Positions 1 to 6,378 of a stretch of 30,524 bases of DNA are shown here, piece after piece; position 1 is the first letter of the stretch, and each line of letters starts with the position of its first letter. The stretch comes from a virus. The notes under the pieces were generated by a model. That model did no database searches, was not told the DNA's origin, and saw only the letters and a list, made by a program, of their open reading frames with translations. Location of the stretch: positions 1-30,524 of the IMG/VR virus record IMGVR_UViG_3300032163_000073. The stretch is one strand, 5' to 3'. The translations under genes were made by a program, and so were the position numbers.

Positions 1-53
1 TATCTAAAAGCACAGTTTGCAAAGGATGGATTGGAAGGATTGCTTTAATACAC

Positions 54-77
54 AACCCACTTCGGTGGGTTTTTTTA
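54..77 (+). terminator. Rho-independent terminator
   Basis: Stem AACCCAC (54-60) and GTGGGTT (65-71) closes a TTCG loop and is followed by a T-run. It ends transcription from a gene left of the window and isolates the promoter at 98-126. Confidence 0.85.
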
Positions 78-97
78 TTGTCTGTTGCAAATCAATC

Positions 98-126
98 TTG
101 CATAATTTTATACACTCAGTTATACT
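98..126 (+). promoter_or_regulatory. Sigma70 promoter with operator-like spacer
   Basis: -35 TTGCAT (98-103), 17-nt spacer, -10 TATACT (121-126). The spacer starts with an AT-rich half-palindrome ending in TTATAC. The promoter and leader (97-148) match 8580-8529 on the other strand at 48 of 52 positions, so this is one copy of a repeated regulatory module. Confidence 0.8.
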
Positions 127-163
127 CACTTCATCAAATCAAACAACGAACCGGAGAAATAAA

Positions 164-361
164 ATGAATAAAAATCTAAAAGGTCTAGTAGCAAAGCTTT
201 CAGGCAACGAAGTAATTGCTCTGGTTAACAAATACGGCGCAGGAGCTACAAAAAACGGCCAAGAAGTAAGCTTGACTGATCTTTTACTAGCCGCTTCAAA
301 GATGGAAGGTGCGTCCGCAGAAGCCATATCATTTCCAGCAGCTTCAGCGATCACTACGTGA
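164..361 (+). CDS. Small phage protein, 65 aa, unknown function
   Basis: The ATG at 164 follows a CGGAGA ribosome site and is the first start after the promoter at 98-126. An in-frame ATG further upstream (near 20) would read through the terminator and promoter, so it is rejected. The protein starts MNKNLKGLVAKLSG, has a Leu/Val/Ala-rich helical middle with a short Gly-Ala patch, and ends in an Ala/Ser/Thr tail. No membrane segment or known motif is seen. It is the first gene of a + strand accessory cassette. Confidence 0.65.
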   Translation: MNKNLKGLVAKLSGNEVIALVNKYGAGATKNGQEVSLTDLLLAASKMEGASAEAISFPAASAITT

Positions 362-418
362 TCACACTTAAGACTACTGGCGATGATTTTTTCATCGTTA
401 TGGAGTGAGAAGCTAATT

Positions 419-547
419 ATGTCGCTCATCAAAGATAAAGCCCGCAAACTAGGCTTAACAATCTACCCCGTACATGGTGGCTACAAGGTATCGAATCTGG
501 ATGGGGTTTTTATTTTTGAACAATTGAAGGATGTGTTTTGTGTTTAA
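419..547 (+). CDS. Small hypothetical protein, 42 aa
   Basis: Begins MSLIKDKARKLGLTIYPVHG and ends with a hydrophobic stretch. It overlaps the next gene, whose GTG at 540 lies inside its last codons, which suggests translational coupling. A GGAG lies rather far upstream, and a possible 16-codon GTG ORF (358-408) sits in between. The predicted beta-rich pattern (TIYPVHGGYKVSNLDGVFIF) looks like a real small domain, but I do not recognise the family. Confidence 0.5.
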   Translation: MSLIKDKARKLGLTIYPVHGGYKVSNLDGVFIFEQLKDVFCV

Positions 548-938
548 AGATATCAAGGTTGGGGATAAGGTGCTTAGGCAGGTTCATGTTGTTGATGGTT
601 TTGTAGAATCAACTAGGTTTTTTATTCCTGCGATAGTAGAGAAAACTACAGCGACTCGTTTAGAGGTTGATGGAAGAATATATACAAAAAAAGATGGTCG
701 TGAGTATGGCGAATTAGGGTATTCATCATATTTACTTTTGCAATATTCAAAAGATCGTGATCAATCAGACGATTATCGTGAATTTTCCTCTTTAGTTAAA
801 GCGCGATTGTCATCAAAAGATAAGCTTTCATCTTTAATGAAAAAGATAAACAAGCAGCAAACAAGCATTGAAGATCTAAACGAAATTATTAATTTTTGTG
901 AGTCTATGTCGTCTCGTATTAATGGAGGTGATAAATGA
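540..938 (+). CDS. Hypothetical phage protein, about 132 aa
   Basis: The GTG at 540 has GAAGG about nine bases upstream and gives the start MFKDIKVGDKVLR. The ATG at 531 abuts the same GAAGG and is too close to it to be well placed. The N-terminal third reads like a small beta-barrel (VGDKVLRQVHVVDGF). A central part is charged, and residues 85-130 are helical and Lys/Ser-rich. No catalytic motif is seen. It overlaps the next gene by 4 nt (ATGA), so the two are co-translated. Confidence 0.65.
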   Translation: MFKDIKVGDKVLRQVHVVDGFVESTRFFIPAIVEKTTATRLEVDGRIYTKKDGREYGELGYSSYLLLQYSKDRDQSDDYREFSSLVKARLSSKDKLSSLMKKINKQQTSIEDLNEIINFCESMSSRINGGDK

Positions 939-1225
939 ACCTATTCATGCAAAAACTAGCAGAGCTAGAAAACCAATACAATATTGATAAGCAGGCATTG
1001 CGGGAGGCAAGGCAAGAGATAATAAAGGCTGAATCGTTTGCAGCTAAACATCAAGCAAGTGCGGTGGTGTGTGTACACAATGGTACGGCAAAGGTTTGGG
1101 TGTCGGTTGGGCGTGATTTCTTTGTAATGGTGGGTAGAAAAAGGCGTGAGTTGCCAGGGGAGAGTATTGCTGGCAAGGATGTTTTTATTGTTGATGGTGT
1201 AAAGGTTATTCTAAATGATTACTAA
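935..1225 (+). CDS. Hypothetical phage protein, 96 aa
   Basis: Starts in an ATGA overlap with the preceding gene. Residues 1-40 form a charged helix (QKLAELENQYNIDKQALREA). Residues 45-96 are beta-rich with a basic turn (GRKRRELPG). The Ala/Glu/Lys-rich helix suggests an oligomerising segment. Function unknown; it is a middle member of a tightly packed small-gene cassette. Confidence 0.65.
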   Translation: MNLFMQKLAELENQYNIDKQALREARQEIIKAESFAAKHQASAVVCVHNGTAKVWVSVGRDFFVMVGRKRRELPGESIAGKDVFIVDGVKVILNDY

Positions 1226-1295
1226 AAACTGGCACGCCATCCTATGCGGGTTTGTGATTGGTGTTTGCTGGGTTTTGGAGGTGTTGACAAGATGA
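1215..1295 (+). CDS. Tiny membrane peptide, 26 aa
   Basis: Starts MITKNWHAILCGFVIGVCWV and holds one predicted membrane helix over most of its length. It overlaps the gene before it by 11 nt and the gene after it by ATGA, so coupling is likely. Too short for a family call. Support is the coupled overlaps and the clean hydrophobic pattern. Confidence 0.5.
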   Translation: MITKNWHAILCGFVIGVCWVLEVLTR

Positions 1296-1498
1296 GTGAT
1301 ACCCAACCATGCCACATAACCCTAGCCATCCGCCAATGCAAAGAATTCATCCGAGCAGTTGAGGAGATGGAAGCGCTTAATAGCAAGCCTAAACGCCCAT
1401 CCTTAGCGTGGGAAAAGTTAATAGCTAAAGGGCGTGTACGGCGCTATGCAGGTGCTTTGATCAATCGTTTATCATTAGTTAGGAGTGATAATGGATAG
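1292..1498 (+). CDS. Hypothetical phage protein, 68 aa
   Basis: The ATG at 1292 sits in an ATGA overlap with the membrane peptide and has GGAGG upstream. A start at 1244 would add an unlikely N-terminus. The protein begins MSDTQPCHITLAIRQCKEFI and is mostly helical with a basic C-terminal half (RVRRYAGALINRL). No known domain is recognised. It overlaps the broken gene that follows. Confidence 0.6.
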   Translation: MSDTQPCHITLAIRQCKEFIRAVEEMEALNSKPKRPSLAWEKLIAKGRVRRYAGALINRLSLVRSDNG

Positions 1499-1621
1499 GC
1501 AACAGAGTTATTAAAACGCATTCAGCCACACATTAATGATTGGGATTTCCCAGTTGGTTTAACCGATGATGTTGATGCGTTCTTTTGGGTGGCGATTACT
1601 CGATTCTTGAAAGGAGTATAA
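1491..1621 (+). pseudogene. Frameshifted small phage gene
   Basis: The ATG at 1491 (overlapping the previous gene) opens a frame that stops after seven codons. The +1 frame then reads ATELLKRIQPHINDWDFPVG onward through FFWVAITRFLKGV to a stop at 1621, a convincing protein sequence. Restoring one A near 1497 would give MDKATELLKR in one frame. I therefore read one gene of about 43 aa with a one-base deletion in an A-run, either real or a sequencing error. Confidence 0.6.
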
Positions 1622-1670
1622 AAATCTCCCTACTGGTGGTAAATATTGTGTTTATACTAAGATATAGTGC

Positions 1671-1699
1671 TTGCACATTTTTATAAAATGTATTAATAT
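1671..1699 (+). promoter_or_regulatory. Sigma70 promoter of the non-coding region
   Basis: -35 TTGCAC (1671-1676), 17-nt spacer rich in A/T with TTTTTATAAAA, -10 TAATAT (1694-1699). Same layout as the other cassette promoters. Transcription would start near 1706, at the left edge of the structured RNA region, with no credible ORF for 900 nt. Confidence 0.7.
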
Positions 1700-2114
1700 T
1701 TACTTATTGAAGCAGACGACACAGTCCTATTTTTCTCCTGCGAATTTCAAAATCCACAATAATTTTCATAAGTAGGTACAGCTAGGTGGTTGTGTTGAGT
1801 AGTATGATCTAGCTGTGACTCATAGTGTATGGTCGTGTGGCGGCGATACTCATTGTGGAATGCCGGATTTGCTGGCCTAAGCAGCATTTAGTCATAAGCA
1901 TGTGTAGATGTGTTTATGACTAACTAGCTGGTTGGTGAAAGTGAAATAATTCAATGATATTTAAACGAATCCTTGTTTGGCTGCTTACAAGGTAAGTTTT
2001 GAAGATTAGCAATCTTCTCCTTATACAAAGTCTTGACAAGACGATAAGCCAAAAAGTCAGGGTGCTGGTTGTTGGGATCCAGCACCAACATAAATGATTA
2101 TTATTCATAGTGGT

Positions 2115-2167
2115 TATTTATGTTGGTTTATATATCATATTTATTCTAGGGAATATATGCAGGTTAA
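2115..2167 (+). repeat. 53-bp direct repeat, copy 1
   Basis: Matches 2565-2617 at 52 of 53 positions (difference at 2156/2606), exactly 450 bp apart. It includes a duplicate of the XRE gene's ribosome site and first codons (ATGCAGGTTAA), which here open a 13-codon dead-end frame. The left end forms an 11-bp inverted repeat with 2085-2095. Confidence 0.9.
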
Positions 2168-2411
2168 GCCCGTTGACGGTAGCCATACCGAGAGTTAGCG
2201 CACGATTACCACAAGCGGACACGTAAGGACGGTAAGTCGTGCAGTGGGAGGGTTGTTTAACCCTATACAGCTCGGAAAGACGAGCACCAACAATTTGAAT
2301 GATGACTGCGGGTTGAAATAATATCGCACAAATAGGGTTTGAATCTGAAGGTGACGGAAGCGGTTAGTCGTCTGTGTTGGTGTATATTATCTATGCAGTG
2401 CATAGATCAAC

Positions 2412-2487
2412 ACACAGGTAGCTTATATAGGTAAAGCGTGGGGACGTATAATCCTTGGTAAAGCTGGTTCGAGTCCGGCCCTGTGTG
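2412..2487 (+). tRNA. tRNA-like gene, atypical anticodon arm
   Basis: Cloverleaf elements: acceptor ACACAGG (2412-2418) with CCTGTGT (2480-2486), discriminator G2487; TA at 8-9; D stem GCTT/AAGC (2421-2424/2434-2437) with GG in the loop; T stem GCTGG/CCGGC (2463-2467/2475-2479) with loop TTCGAGT. The anticodon arm (2439-2457) is 19 nt instead of 17. It folds as six pairs with loop CGTATAA, giving TAT at the anticodon place but G where U33 should be. No CCA is encoded. It may be a degenerate or unusual tRNA (Ile-UAU by position), or a tRNA mimic within the large RNA. Confidence 0.6.
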
Positions 2488-2564
2488 GTTTTAGTTAGAA
2501 TAAATATTGAATCGGCAGCACGGAATGACGTGCAGTCTAAGCATATCCGCCAATACGGATTCAA

Positions 2565-2617
2565 TATTTATGTTGGTTTATATATCATATTTATTCTAGG
2601 GAATACATGCAGGTTAA
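2565..2617 (+). repeat. 53-bp direct repeat, copy 2
   Basis: Second copy of 2115-2167. It spans the leader, ribosome site and first codons of the XRE gene at 2607. Its left part is the 3' arm of the 14-bp inverted repeat 2500-2513/2558-2571. Confidence 0.9.
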
Positions 2618-2840
2618 AGAAGAGTGGACTAAGCGCAAGTTTATCGAGATGAATCGGGTTTACCTTGGCTTGTCTCAGAAAAAACTTGCAGAATTAGCTG
2701 GAACGAGTCAGATATCGATTAGTCATCAAGAGCGTGGGCATCGTCCGCCTCGTGATGCGACGATTGATGCGTTAAGGAATGCTGGTGATACGTTAGAACC
2801 ATTGGCATTTTTGGAAGAATATGGTAGTATAATGCTTTAA
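2607..2840 (+). CDS. XRE/Cro-family helix-turn-helix regulator, 77 aa
   Basis: Residues about 14-60 match an HTH_3 fold: YLGLSQKKLAELAGTSQISI is helix 2, turn and recognition helix, followed by SHQERGHRPP. Such small single-domain proteins bind operators as Cro or as antirepressor-type regulators. The ATG at 2607 has CTAGGG five bases upstream. Its leader and first codons are duplicated at 2115-2167. It lies directly downstream of the structured RNA region and may be transcribed with it. It is a candidate to bind the palindromes in the cassette promoters, which is inference only. Confidence 0.8.
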   Translation: MQVKEEWTKRKFIEMNRVYLGLSQKKLAELAGTSQISISHQERGHRPPRDATIDALRNAGDTLEPLAFLEEYGSIML

Positions 2841-2855
2841 ATGGAGTTTTAAATT

Positions 2856-2936
2856 ATGGCAGGTGGCAACGGTCGTGAACGTCCAGTAGAACAAAAACGC
2901 TCTACACAACCAACTAAAGTACCTACTAAAAAATAG
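2856..2936 (+). CDS. Small basic peptide, 26 aa
   Basis: MAGGNGRERPVEQKRSTQPT followed by a Lys-rich end. Preceded by GGAG at 2843-2846, and lies between the XRE gene and a membrane protein gene with short gaps. It has no hydrophobic core, so it is disordered or nucleic-acid binding. Support is the ribosome site and packing only. Confidence 0.5.
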   Translation: MAGGNGRERPVEQKRSTQPTKVPTKK

Positions 2937-2943
2937 GTGATTC

Positions 2944-3375
2944 ATGTTAAGCGTTGCTTTTTTATTGTTTGCAATTTTCTTGAAAAATGACAGGAGAAAA
3001 GCAGCGCTTATTCTAGGTTTTGGTAATATTTTATTTTATGTATTATCTTTTTACGTAAAAAGCGACACTTTATATTATTTTGTTGCATCATTTTTAGATG
3101 CTTTTTTTGCGTTTATAGTGAGTGAATACCGTACAAAAACCGCCATTCATTTGGCCGTTGTGTCGCTATGCAGTTGTGTAATAAATGGTATAGGTTACAT
3201 ATGGTACTTGGCTTATATGCCTGCAATGCCATACAATATCACCATTACTTTTATTTTGGTGATTCAAATGGCAATTTTGCTAAGGGATGGCATATATGAT
3301 ACAGGATGCGCTTTCTGCAGTTTATATGATAGTTTGGATATGCGTCATCGTGTACGGGGTTCTTTTAAAGGTTAA
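2944..3375 (+). CDS. Multi-pass membrane protein, 143 aa
   Basis: Begins MLSVAFLLFAIFLKN, with about five hydrophobic segments (roughly residues 1-15, 21-40, 44-64, 70-97 and 98-118). The C-terminus (about 25 residues) is polar and Arg-rich. The ATG at 2944 has AGGTGA just upstream. No enzymatic motif is visible. The place just before a holin-like protein and the terminase suggests an inner-membrane accessory protein (antiholin or exclusion type), but this is a guess. Confidence 0.6.
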   Translation: MLSVAFLLFAIFLKNDRRKAALILGFGNILFYVLSFYVKSDTLYYFVASFLDAFFAFIVSEYRTKTAIHLAVVSLCSCVINGIGYIWYLAYMPAMPYNITITFILVIQMAILLRDGIYDTGCAFCSLYDSLDMRHRVRGSFKG

Positions 3376-3386
3376 ACGGTGCAATC

Positions 3387-3644
3387 ATGAACGAACACGG
3401 AAACAACGCATCAGAAGTATTAGCACTAGCCGCAAATCAACCGAAGATTACCGGGACAATTAGCGCATTAGTTACATCGATTGGATTGAGTAATATCAAT
3501 GTAGTTTTAGGCATGGTAAGCACTTTTATAGGTTTGCTAATCGGTATTTATACGATCTATCGCATGTGGCAGTCTTCTAAGATTGCCGAAAAAGATATGC
3601 GAATCAAAGACATAGAGATTGCAAAGCTGGAAAAAGAACAATGA
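3387..3644 (+). CDS. Small membrane protein, holin-like, 85 aa
   Basis: One clear transmembrane helix at about residues 36-58 (VVLGMVSTFIGLLIGIYTIY) is followed by a charged, coiled-coil-like tail (KDMRIKDIEIAKLEKEQ). The N-terminal part is polar. This size and layout fit some phage holins that lie just upstream of terminase genes. A second holin candidate lies at 6572-6826, so this one may be an antiholin or an unrelated membrane protein. A terminator starts at its stop codon. Confidence 0.55.
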   Translation: MNEHGNNASEVLALAANQPKITGTISALVTSIGLSNINVVLGMVSTFIGLLIGIYTIYRMWQSSKIAEKDMRIKDIEIAKLEKEQ

Positions 3645-3667
3645 ACCGGCATGGTCCGGTTTTTTTT
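3644..3667 (+). terminator. Hairpin terminator or attenuator before terS
   Basis: AACCGG (3644-3649) pairs with CCGGTT (3656-3661), followed by T-run 3660-3667. It touches the preceding stop and lies immediately before the terS ribosome site AGGAAG, so it may partly limit packaging gene expression. Confidence 0.7.
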
Positions 3668-3677
3668 AGGAAGATAA

Positions 3678-4067
3678 ATGGCTGAGCCAAATAAGCGTCC
3701 TGTTGGTAGACCTCGTGCTATCGATTCTCCAGAAACATTTGATTCTCTGGTTGATGGATATTTTGATCTGTGCCGACAAAACAACCATCCGATTCTACTT
3801 ACTGGAATGATCCTATCTCTAGGACTGGTAAGCAAAGAAGCGTTCTATAATTACGAAACATATCCAGAATTTTCTGACTCTGTAAAACGTGCTCGCATGT
3901 TGGTAGAGATGGAATATGAAAAAAGATTGAACACCGCCTCTGCTGTTGCCGCTCCAATCTTCGCCCTAAAGAACTTTGGATGGAAGGATAAACAAGAGGT
4001 TGCATTGACAACTACCGACAACTTCCAAGAGTACATGCTAAGCCGTGGACAACAAGAGACTGATTGA
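3678..4067 (+). CDS. terS: Terminase small subunit
   Basis: 129 aa, the usual size for a small terminase of the gp3/DNA-packaging type. The small subunit recognises phage DNA and loads the large subunit to start packaging. The basic N-terminus NKRPVGRPRAIDSP is a typical AT-hook-like start. The middle holds helix-turn-helix-like helices (LSLGLVSKEAFYNYETYP). The C-terminal APIFALKNFGWKDKQEV is the hallmark seen in this family, and TerL follows directly. The stop lies inside the TerL frame. Family call by motif and position. Confidence 0.85.
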   Translation: MAEPNKRPVGRPRAIDSPETFDSLVDGYFDLCRQNNHPILLTGMILSLGLVSKEAFYNYETYPEFSDSVKRARMLVEMEYEKRLNTASAVAAPIFALKNFGWKDKQEVALTTTDNFQEYMLSRGQQETD

Positions 4068-5619
4068 AGAAGCTGATATCCTTCTGGAAGCTATTAGGCT
4101 AAACCCGAATGATATTGCAGCATGGCGAGCCGGAATTACTAACAAGTGGTTCCGGCTCAATACTTTGTACAACATCAAAGATAAGTCAGGTAATGAGGTG
4201 CAGTTTAGGCCAAACTTTGCCCAACGAGCATTTTTTGCAGATAGACATAATAACGATATTGTGCTAAAGGCTAGACAACTTGGTTTTACTACCTTCGCCA
4301 TGCTTGATGGGCTTGATGATTGCCTTTTTATCCCTAATTTCTCTTCTGGCTGTATTGCCCATTCCTTTGATTCTGCAAAAGATATCTACCGAAGCAAAAT
4401 AAAGTTTGCTTATCAAAAAATAAATCATGCATTTGTCAAGTTTGTAACAGGCGGGCGTTTTGTGCTTCCTGTTCCGGTAAATGATAAAAACACTGGGTTT
4501 GTATTTAGCAATGGGTCAAGCATACGCGTAGGTACTGGATATCGAGGCGATACGCTTCAATCACTGCACATATCAGAATTTGGCAAGATATGCAAGAAGT
4601 ATCCAGAAAAGGCAAAGGAGATTGTAACTGGCGCTCTTGAGTCGGTAGGCATTGGCAATCGAATTACCATTGAAAGCACCGCAGAAGGTCGGGAAGGTTA
4701 TTTCTACGAGTATGCAGAGGCAGCAAGGATCTTAAAAGAGAAGAGCAAAAAGCCTAACTCAATGCAATATCAATTCCATTTTTATTCATGGTGGCAAGAT
4801 CCTGCTTATACGATGGATGAAGAGCAGGATATACCTGAACGTCTATCTGCTTACTTTGCAAAGCTTGAATCAAAGCATGGCATTGCATTAACTGCCGGAC
4901 AGAAGAAGTGGTACGCAAGCAAGGAGGCAAAGCTAGGCAGTGAGATGACTAGAGAGTACCCAAGCACACCAGAAGAGGCGTTCTTGCAGGCCATTGAAGG
5001 GGCTTATTACTCGCAGCAATTCAGTAAGATCTATAAAGATGGCCGTATCTGTGTATTGCCTGATAATGATCACCTTGCCGTGCATACATGCTGGGATATC
5101 GGTATCGGGGATAGTACGGCGATCTGGTTCTATCGCATGGTAGGCGATGCGCCCCATATTCTTGATTACTATGAAAACTCAGGCGAGTCTATGGGCCATT
5201 ACATCAAGATAATTGAGGATAAGGGCATTGCTAATGGCTGGAAGTTTGGCAATCATACTGCCCCGCATGATATCAATAATCGTGAGTTTGGTAGCAAAGG
5301 TAAGACGCGCAAGGATCTAGCGGCGGAAGGCGTGGAATACATGGGTAAAACGTATGCAATCAAGTTTCAGGTAGCGCCTAAGCTTTCTATCATGGACGGA
5401 ATAGAGGCGGCTAGGTTGTTGCTTGCTAAGTGCGTTTTCGATGAAGAGAAGACGACAGAGGGGGTGAAGGTTCTAGAGCATTACAGAAAGGAATGGAACG
5501 ATAAGCTAGGATGCTGGCGAGATAACCCGCTACATGACTGGTCGTCACACGGTGCTGATGCGTTCCGTTATCTGGCAGTAGTAGAGAATAAGCGTAAGTC
5601 AGGTGGATTGTTCACCTAA
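4045..5619 (+). CDS. terL: Terminase large subunit
   Basis: 524 aa ATPase and nuclease motor that pumps DNA into the prohead and cuts it. It starts at GTG 4045, overlapping terS by 23 nt. Residues 74-83 (LKARQLGFTT) are the deviant Walker A of TerL proteins. LQSLHISEFG (171-180) is Walker B with the catalytic Glu, and ITIESTAEG (about 207-215) is the coupling motif. The C-terminal nuclease shows acidic residues in DIGIGDST (351-358), PHDINNREFG (around 409) and HDWSSHGADAFRY near the end. Length is normal and the frame is intact. A strong bidirectional terminator follows. Confidence 0.95.
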   Translation: MDNKRLIEEADILLEAIRLNPNDIAAWRAGITNKWFRLNTLYNIKDKSGNEVQFRPNFAQRAFFADRHNNDIVLKARQLGFTTFAMLDGLDDCLFIPNFSSGCIAHSFDSAKDIYRSKIKFAYQKINHAFVKFVTGGRFVLPVPVNDKNTGFVFSNGSSIRVGTGYRGDTLQSLHISEFGKICKKYPEKAKEIVTGALESVGIGNRITIESTAEGREGYFYEYAEAARILKEKSKKPNSMQYQFHFYSWWQDPAYTMDEEQDIPERLSAYFAKLESKHGIALTAGQKKWYASKEAKLGSEMTREYPSTPEEAFLQAIEGAYYSQQFSKIYKDGRICVLPDNDHLAVHTCWDIGIGDSTAIWFYRMVGDAPHILDYYENSGESMGHYIKIIEDKGIANGWKFGNHTAPHDINNREFGSKGKTRKDLAAEGVEYMGKTYAIKFQVAPKLSIMDGIEAARLLLAKCVFDEEKTTEGVKVLEHYRKEWNDKLGCWRDNPLHDWSSHGADAFRYLAVVENKRKSGGLFT

Positions 5620-5622
5620 TAA

Positions 5623-5652
5623 AAAACCCGCCTTAATTGGCGGGTTTTGTTT
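5623..5652. terminator. Bidirectional terminator
   Basis: AAAACCCGCC (5623-5632) pairs with GGCGGGTTTT (5639-5648) around TTAATT. It serves terL on + and the long lysis operon on -, which ends at 5651. Confidence 0.9.
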
Positions 5653-5856
5653 ACCAAGGATCACGCCCATCTAATGCAGTATCCCATCCGTAAAACCATT
5701 GCGCCCGATCACAATATTCTGGCAGTGGGTGCGCTCGTTCAGGATTAGAATTGCGAGGCTTTCCCGCCTTCATTGCGTCATACCACGTCGTCTAGTCATC
5801 TTCTCAGACTCATACTGAAGCATGTAGGCTCGTTCACCATCAAATTCTTGACACAT
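5651..5856 (-). pseudogene. Ribosome modulation factor (RMF)-like gene, frameshifted
   Basis: The ATG at 5856 has GGGAG upstream, three bases after Rz1. The frame reads MCQEFDGERAYMLQYESEKM then stops early. Another frame joins near 5781-5788 and reads KAGKPRNSNPERAHPLPEYC then WFYGWDTALDGRDPW. The pattern G-x2-A-G, then N-P, then W-F-x-G-W-x2-A is that of RMF/CrpP-like small proteins, which in bacteria bind and silence ribosomes. A single base is missing between RRG and YDAM. The ATG inside YDAM could still yield a 40-aa product. Function in the phage is inferred. Confidence 0.6.
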
Positions 5857-5859
5857 TAT

Positions 5860-6081
5860 TTATTCTCCCTTGTTTGCAAAAGCAGCAGCCCTACACTTTC
5901 TATAAATCCCTACGACTTCCACTAGTTTAAGCGTGGTTGCCTCAAACGAATTGTCATAAGGCGGCACCAACACAGGACAACTAATTACCGATAGATCATT
6001 CGAAGGCGGCATTGATACTGCGCATGCTGTCAGCGTCATGCACACAAGAAGCAGAACGATAGATTGGATTGCTCTTAACAT
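5860..6081 (-). CDS. Rz1: o-spanin, Rz1-like lipoprotein
   Basis: 73 aa. A signal peptide of 19 residues ends in LTAC with Cys20 as the lipid site, followed by a Pro-containing periplasmic part (SMPPS, VLVPPY). Its first part lies inside the Rz gene in another frame, the classical nested or overlapping spanin layout. The outer-membrane lipoprotein joins the inner-membrane Rz and fuses the two membranes in the last step of lysis. The product is somewhat longer than lambda Rz1. Confidence 0.8.
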   Translation of the reverse strand: MLRAIQSIVLLLVCMTLTACAVSMPPSNDLSVISCPVLVPPYDNSFEATTLKLVEVVGIYRKCRAAAFANKGE

Positions 6082-6298
6082 TCTGTTGCACCTTCTGGTA
6101 GATAGTAGTATTGCGTACGGTGATAGCAGATATGGCCGATGCTGTGGCTGTGGTGGCTGCTTTAGTGGCGCGTTCTTCTATGTTTGTGGCAATGGCGTGC
6201 TTTCCTTCGTTGTACTGATAGCCAGCGTATGAGCCAAAAACAGCCCCCATAATGAGGGCTGCTAGGATTGATGATAATAAAAGGCTATTCATAGTCAT
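5996..6298 (-). CDS. Rz: i-spanin, Rz-like
   Basis: About 100 aa. An N-terminal membrane anchor (LLLSSILAALIMGAVFGSYA) is followed by an Ala/Thr-rich helical periplasmic part. The end CVHDADSMRSINAAFE resembles the conserved C-terminus of Rz proteins. The start is taken as the ATG at 6298 (MTMNSLLLSS), which overlaps the stop of the 29-aa gene before it. A TTG at 6331 is less likely. Rz1 is embedded in its 3' part in a different frame. Confidence 0.8.
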   Translation of the reverse strand: MTMNSLLLSSILAALIMGAVFGSYAGYQYNEGKHAIATNIEERATKAATTATASAISAITVRNTTIYQKVQQNVKSNPIYRSASCVHDADSMRSINAAFE

Positions 6299-6374
6299 GC
6301 ATAGCATCCAGAATTTCATTTTGTTGATCAAACAATTCTTCGGATAGTGGTTGTAGTGGGGTGTAATTGGTCAT
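6285..6374 (-). CDS. Small acidic peptide, 29 aa
   Basis: MTNYTPLQPLSEELFDQQNE and an acidic end. It has an AGGA site at good distance and overlaps the Rz start by 14 nt, so it probably couples Rz translation. No membrane segment. No known family. Confidence 0.5.
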   Translation of the reverse strand: MTNYTPLQPLSEELFDQQNEILDAMHDYE

Positions 6375-6378
6375 TGTA

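Larger units (their letters stand above)
1706..2571 (+). ncRNA. Candidate large structured non-coding RNA (GOLLD/ROOL-like class)
   Basis: No credible protein gene lies between 1622 and 2606, but strong hairpins crowd the + strand. Perfect stems are 1778-1785/1809-1816 (8 bp), 1888-1897/1914-1923 (10 bp), 1984-1988/1992-1996, 2001-2007/2011-2017 (7 bp, 3-nt loop), 2030-2034/2038-2042, 2061-2068/2079-2086 (8 bp), 2250-2254/2259-2263 and 2270-2274/2281-2285 (loop GAAAGA). The pair 2285-2292/2375-2382 (8 bp) encloses 2301-2307/2366-2372. The pair 2500-2513/2558-2571 (14 bp) encloses two more hairpins. A tRNA-like gene lies inside at 2412-2487. A dedicated promoter sits just upstream. Giant ornate phage RNAs such as GOLLD and ROOL are known to lie beside or around tRNA genes. 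Family membership is inferred, not shown. The ends are approximate and no U-tract terminator is obvious. Confidence 0.6.

Noticed and set aside
1920-2108. 62-aa minus-strand frame in the non-coding region
   Set aside because: Antisense to dense hairpins; no ribosome site or domain; composition is low-complexity.
2455-2652. 65-aa frame starting inside the tRNA
   Set aside because: It begins in the T-arm of the tRNA-like gene and overlaps the XRE gene in another frame, with no protein-like pattern.
3296-3463. Frame of 55 codons starting MIQDALSAVYMIVWICVIVY
   Set aside because: It has a membrane-like start, but overlaps the end of one gene and 77 nt of the next, has a poor Arg/Ser end and no clear ribosome site. 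It may instead mean a frameshift in the 143-aa gene. Not certain enough to list.
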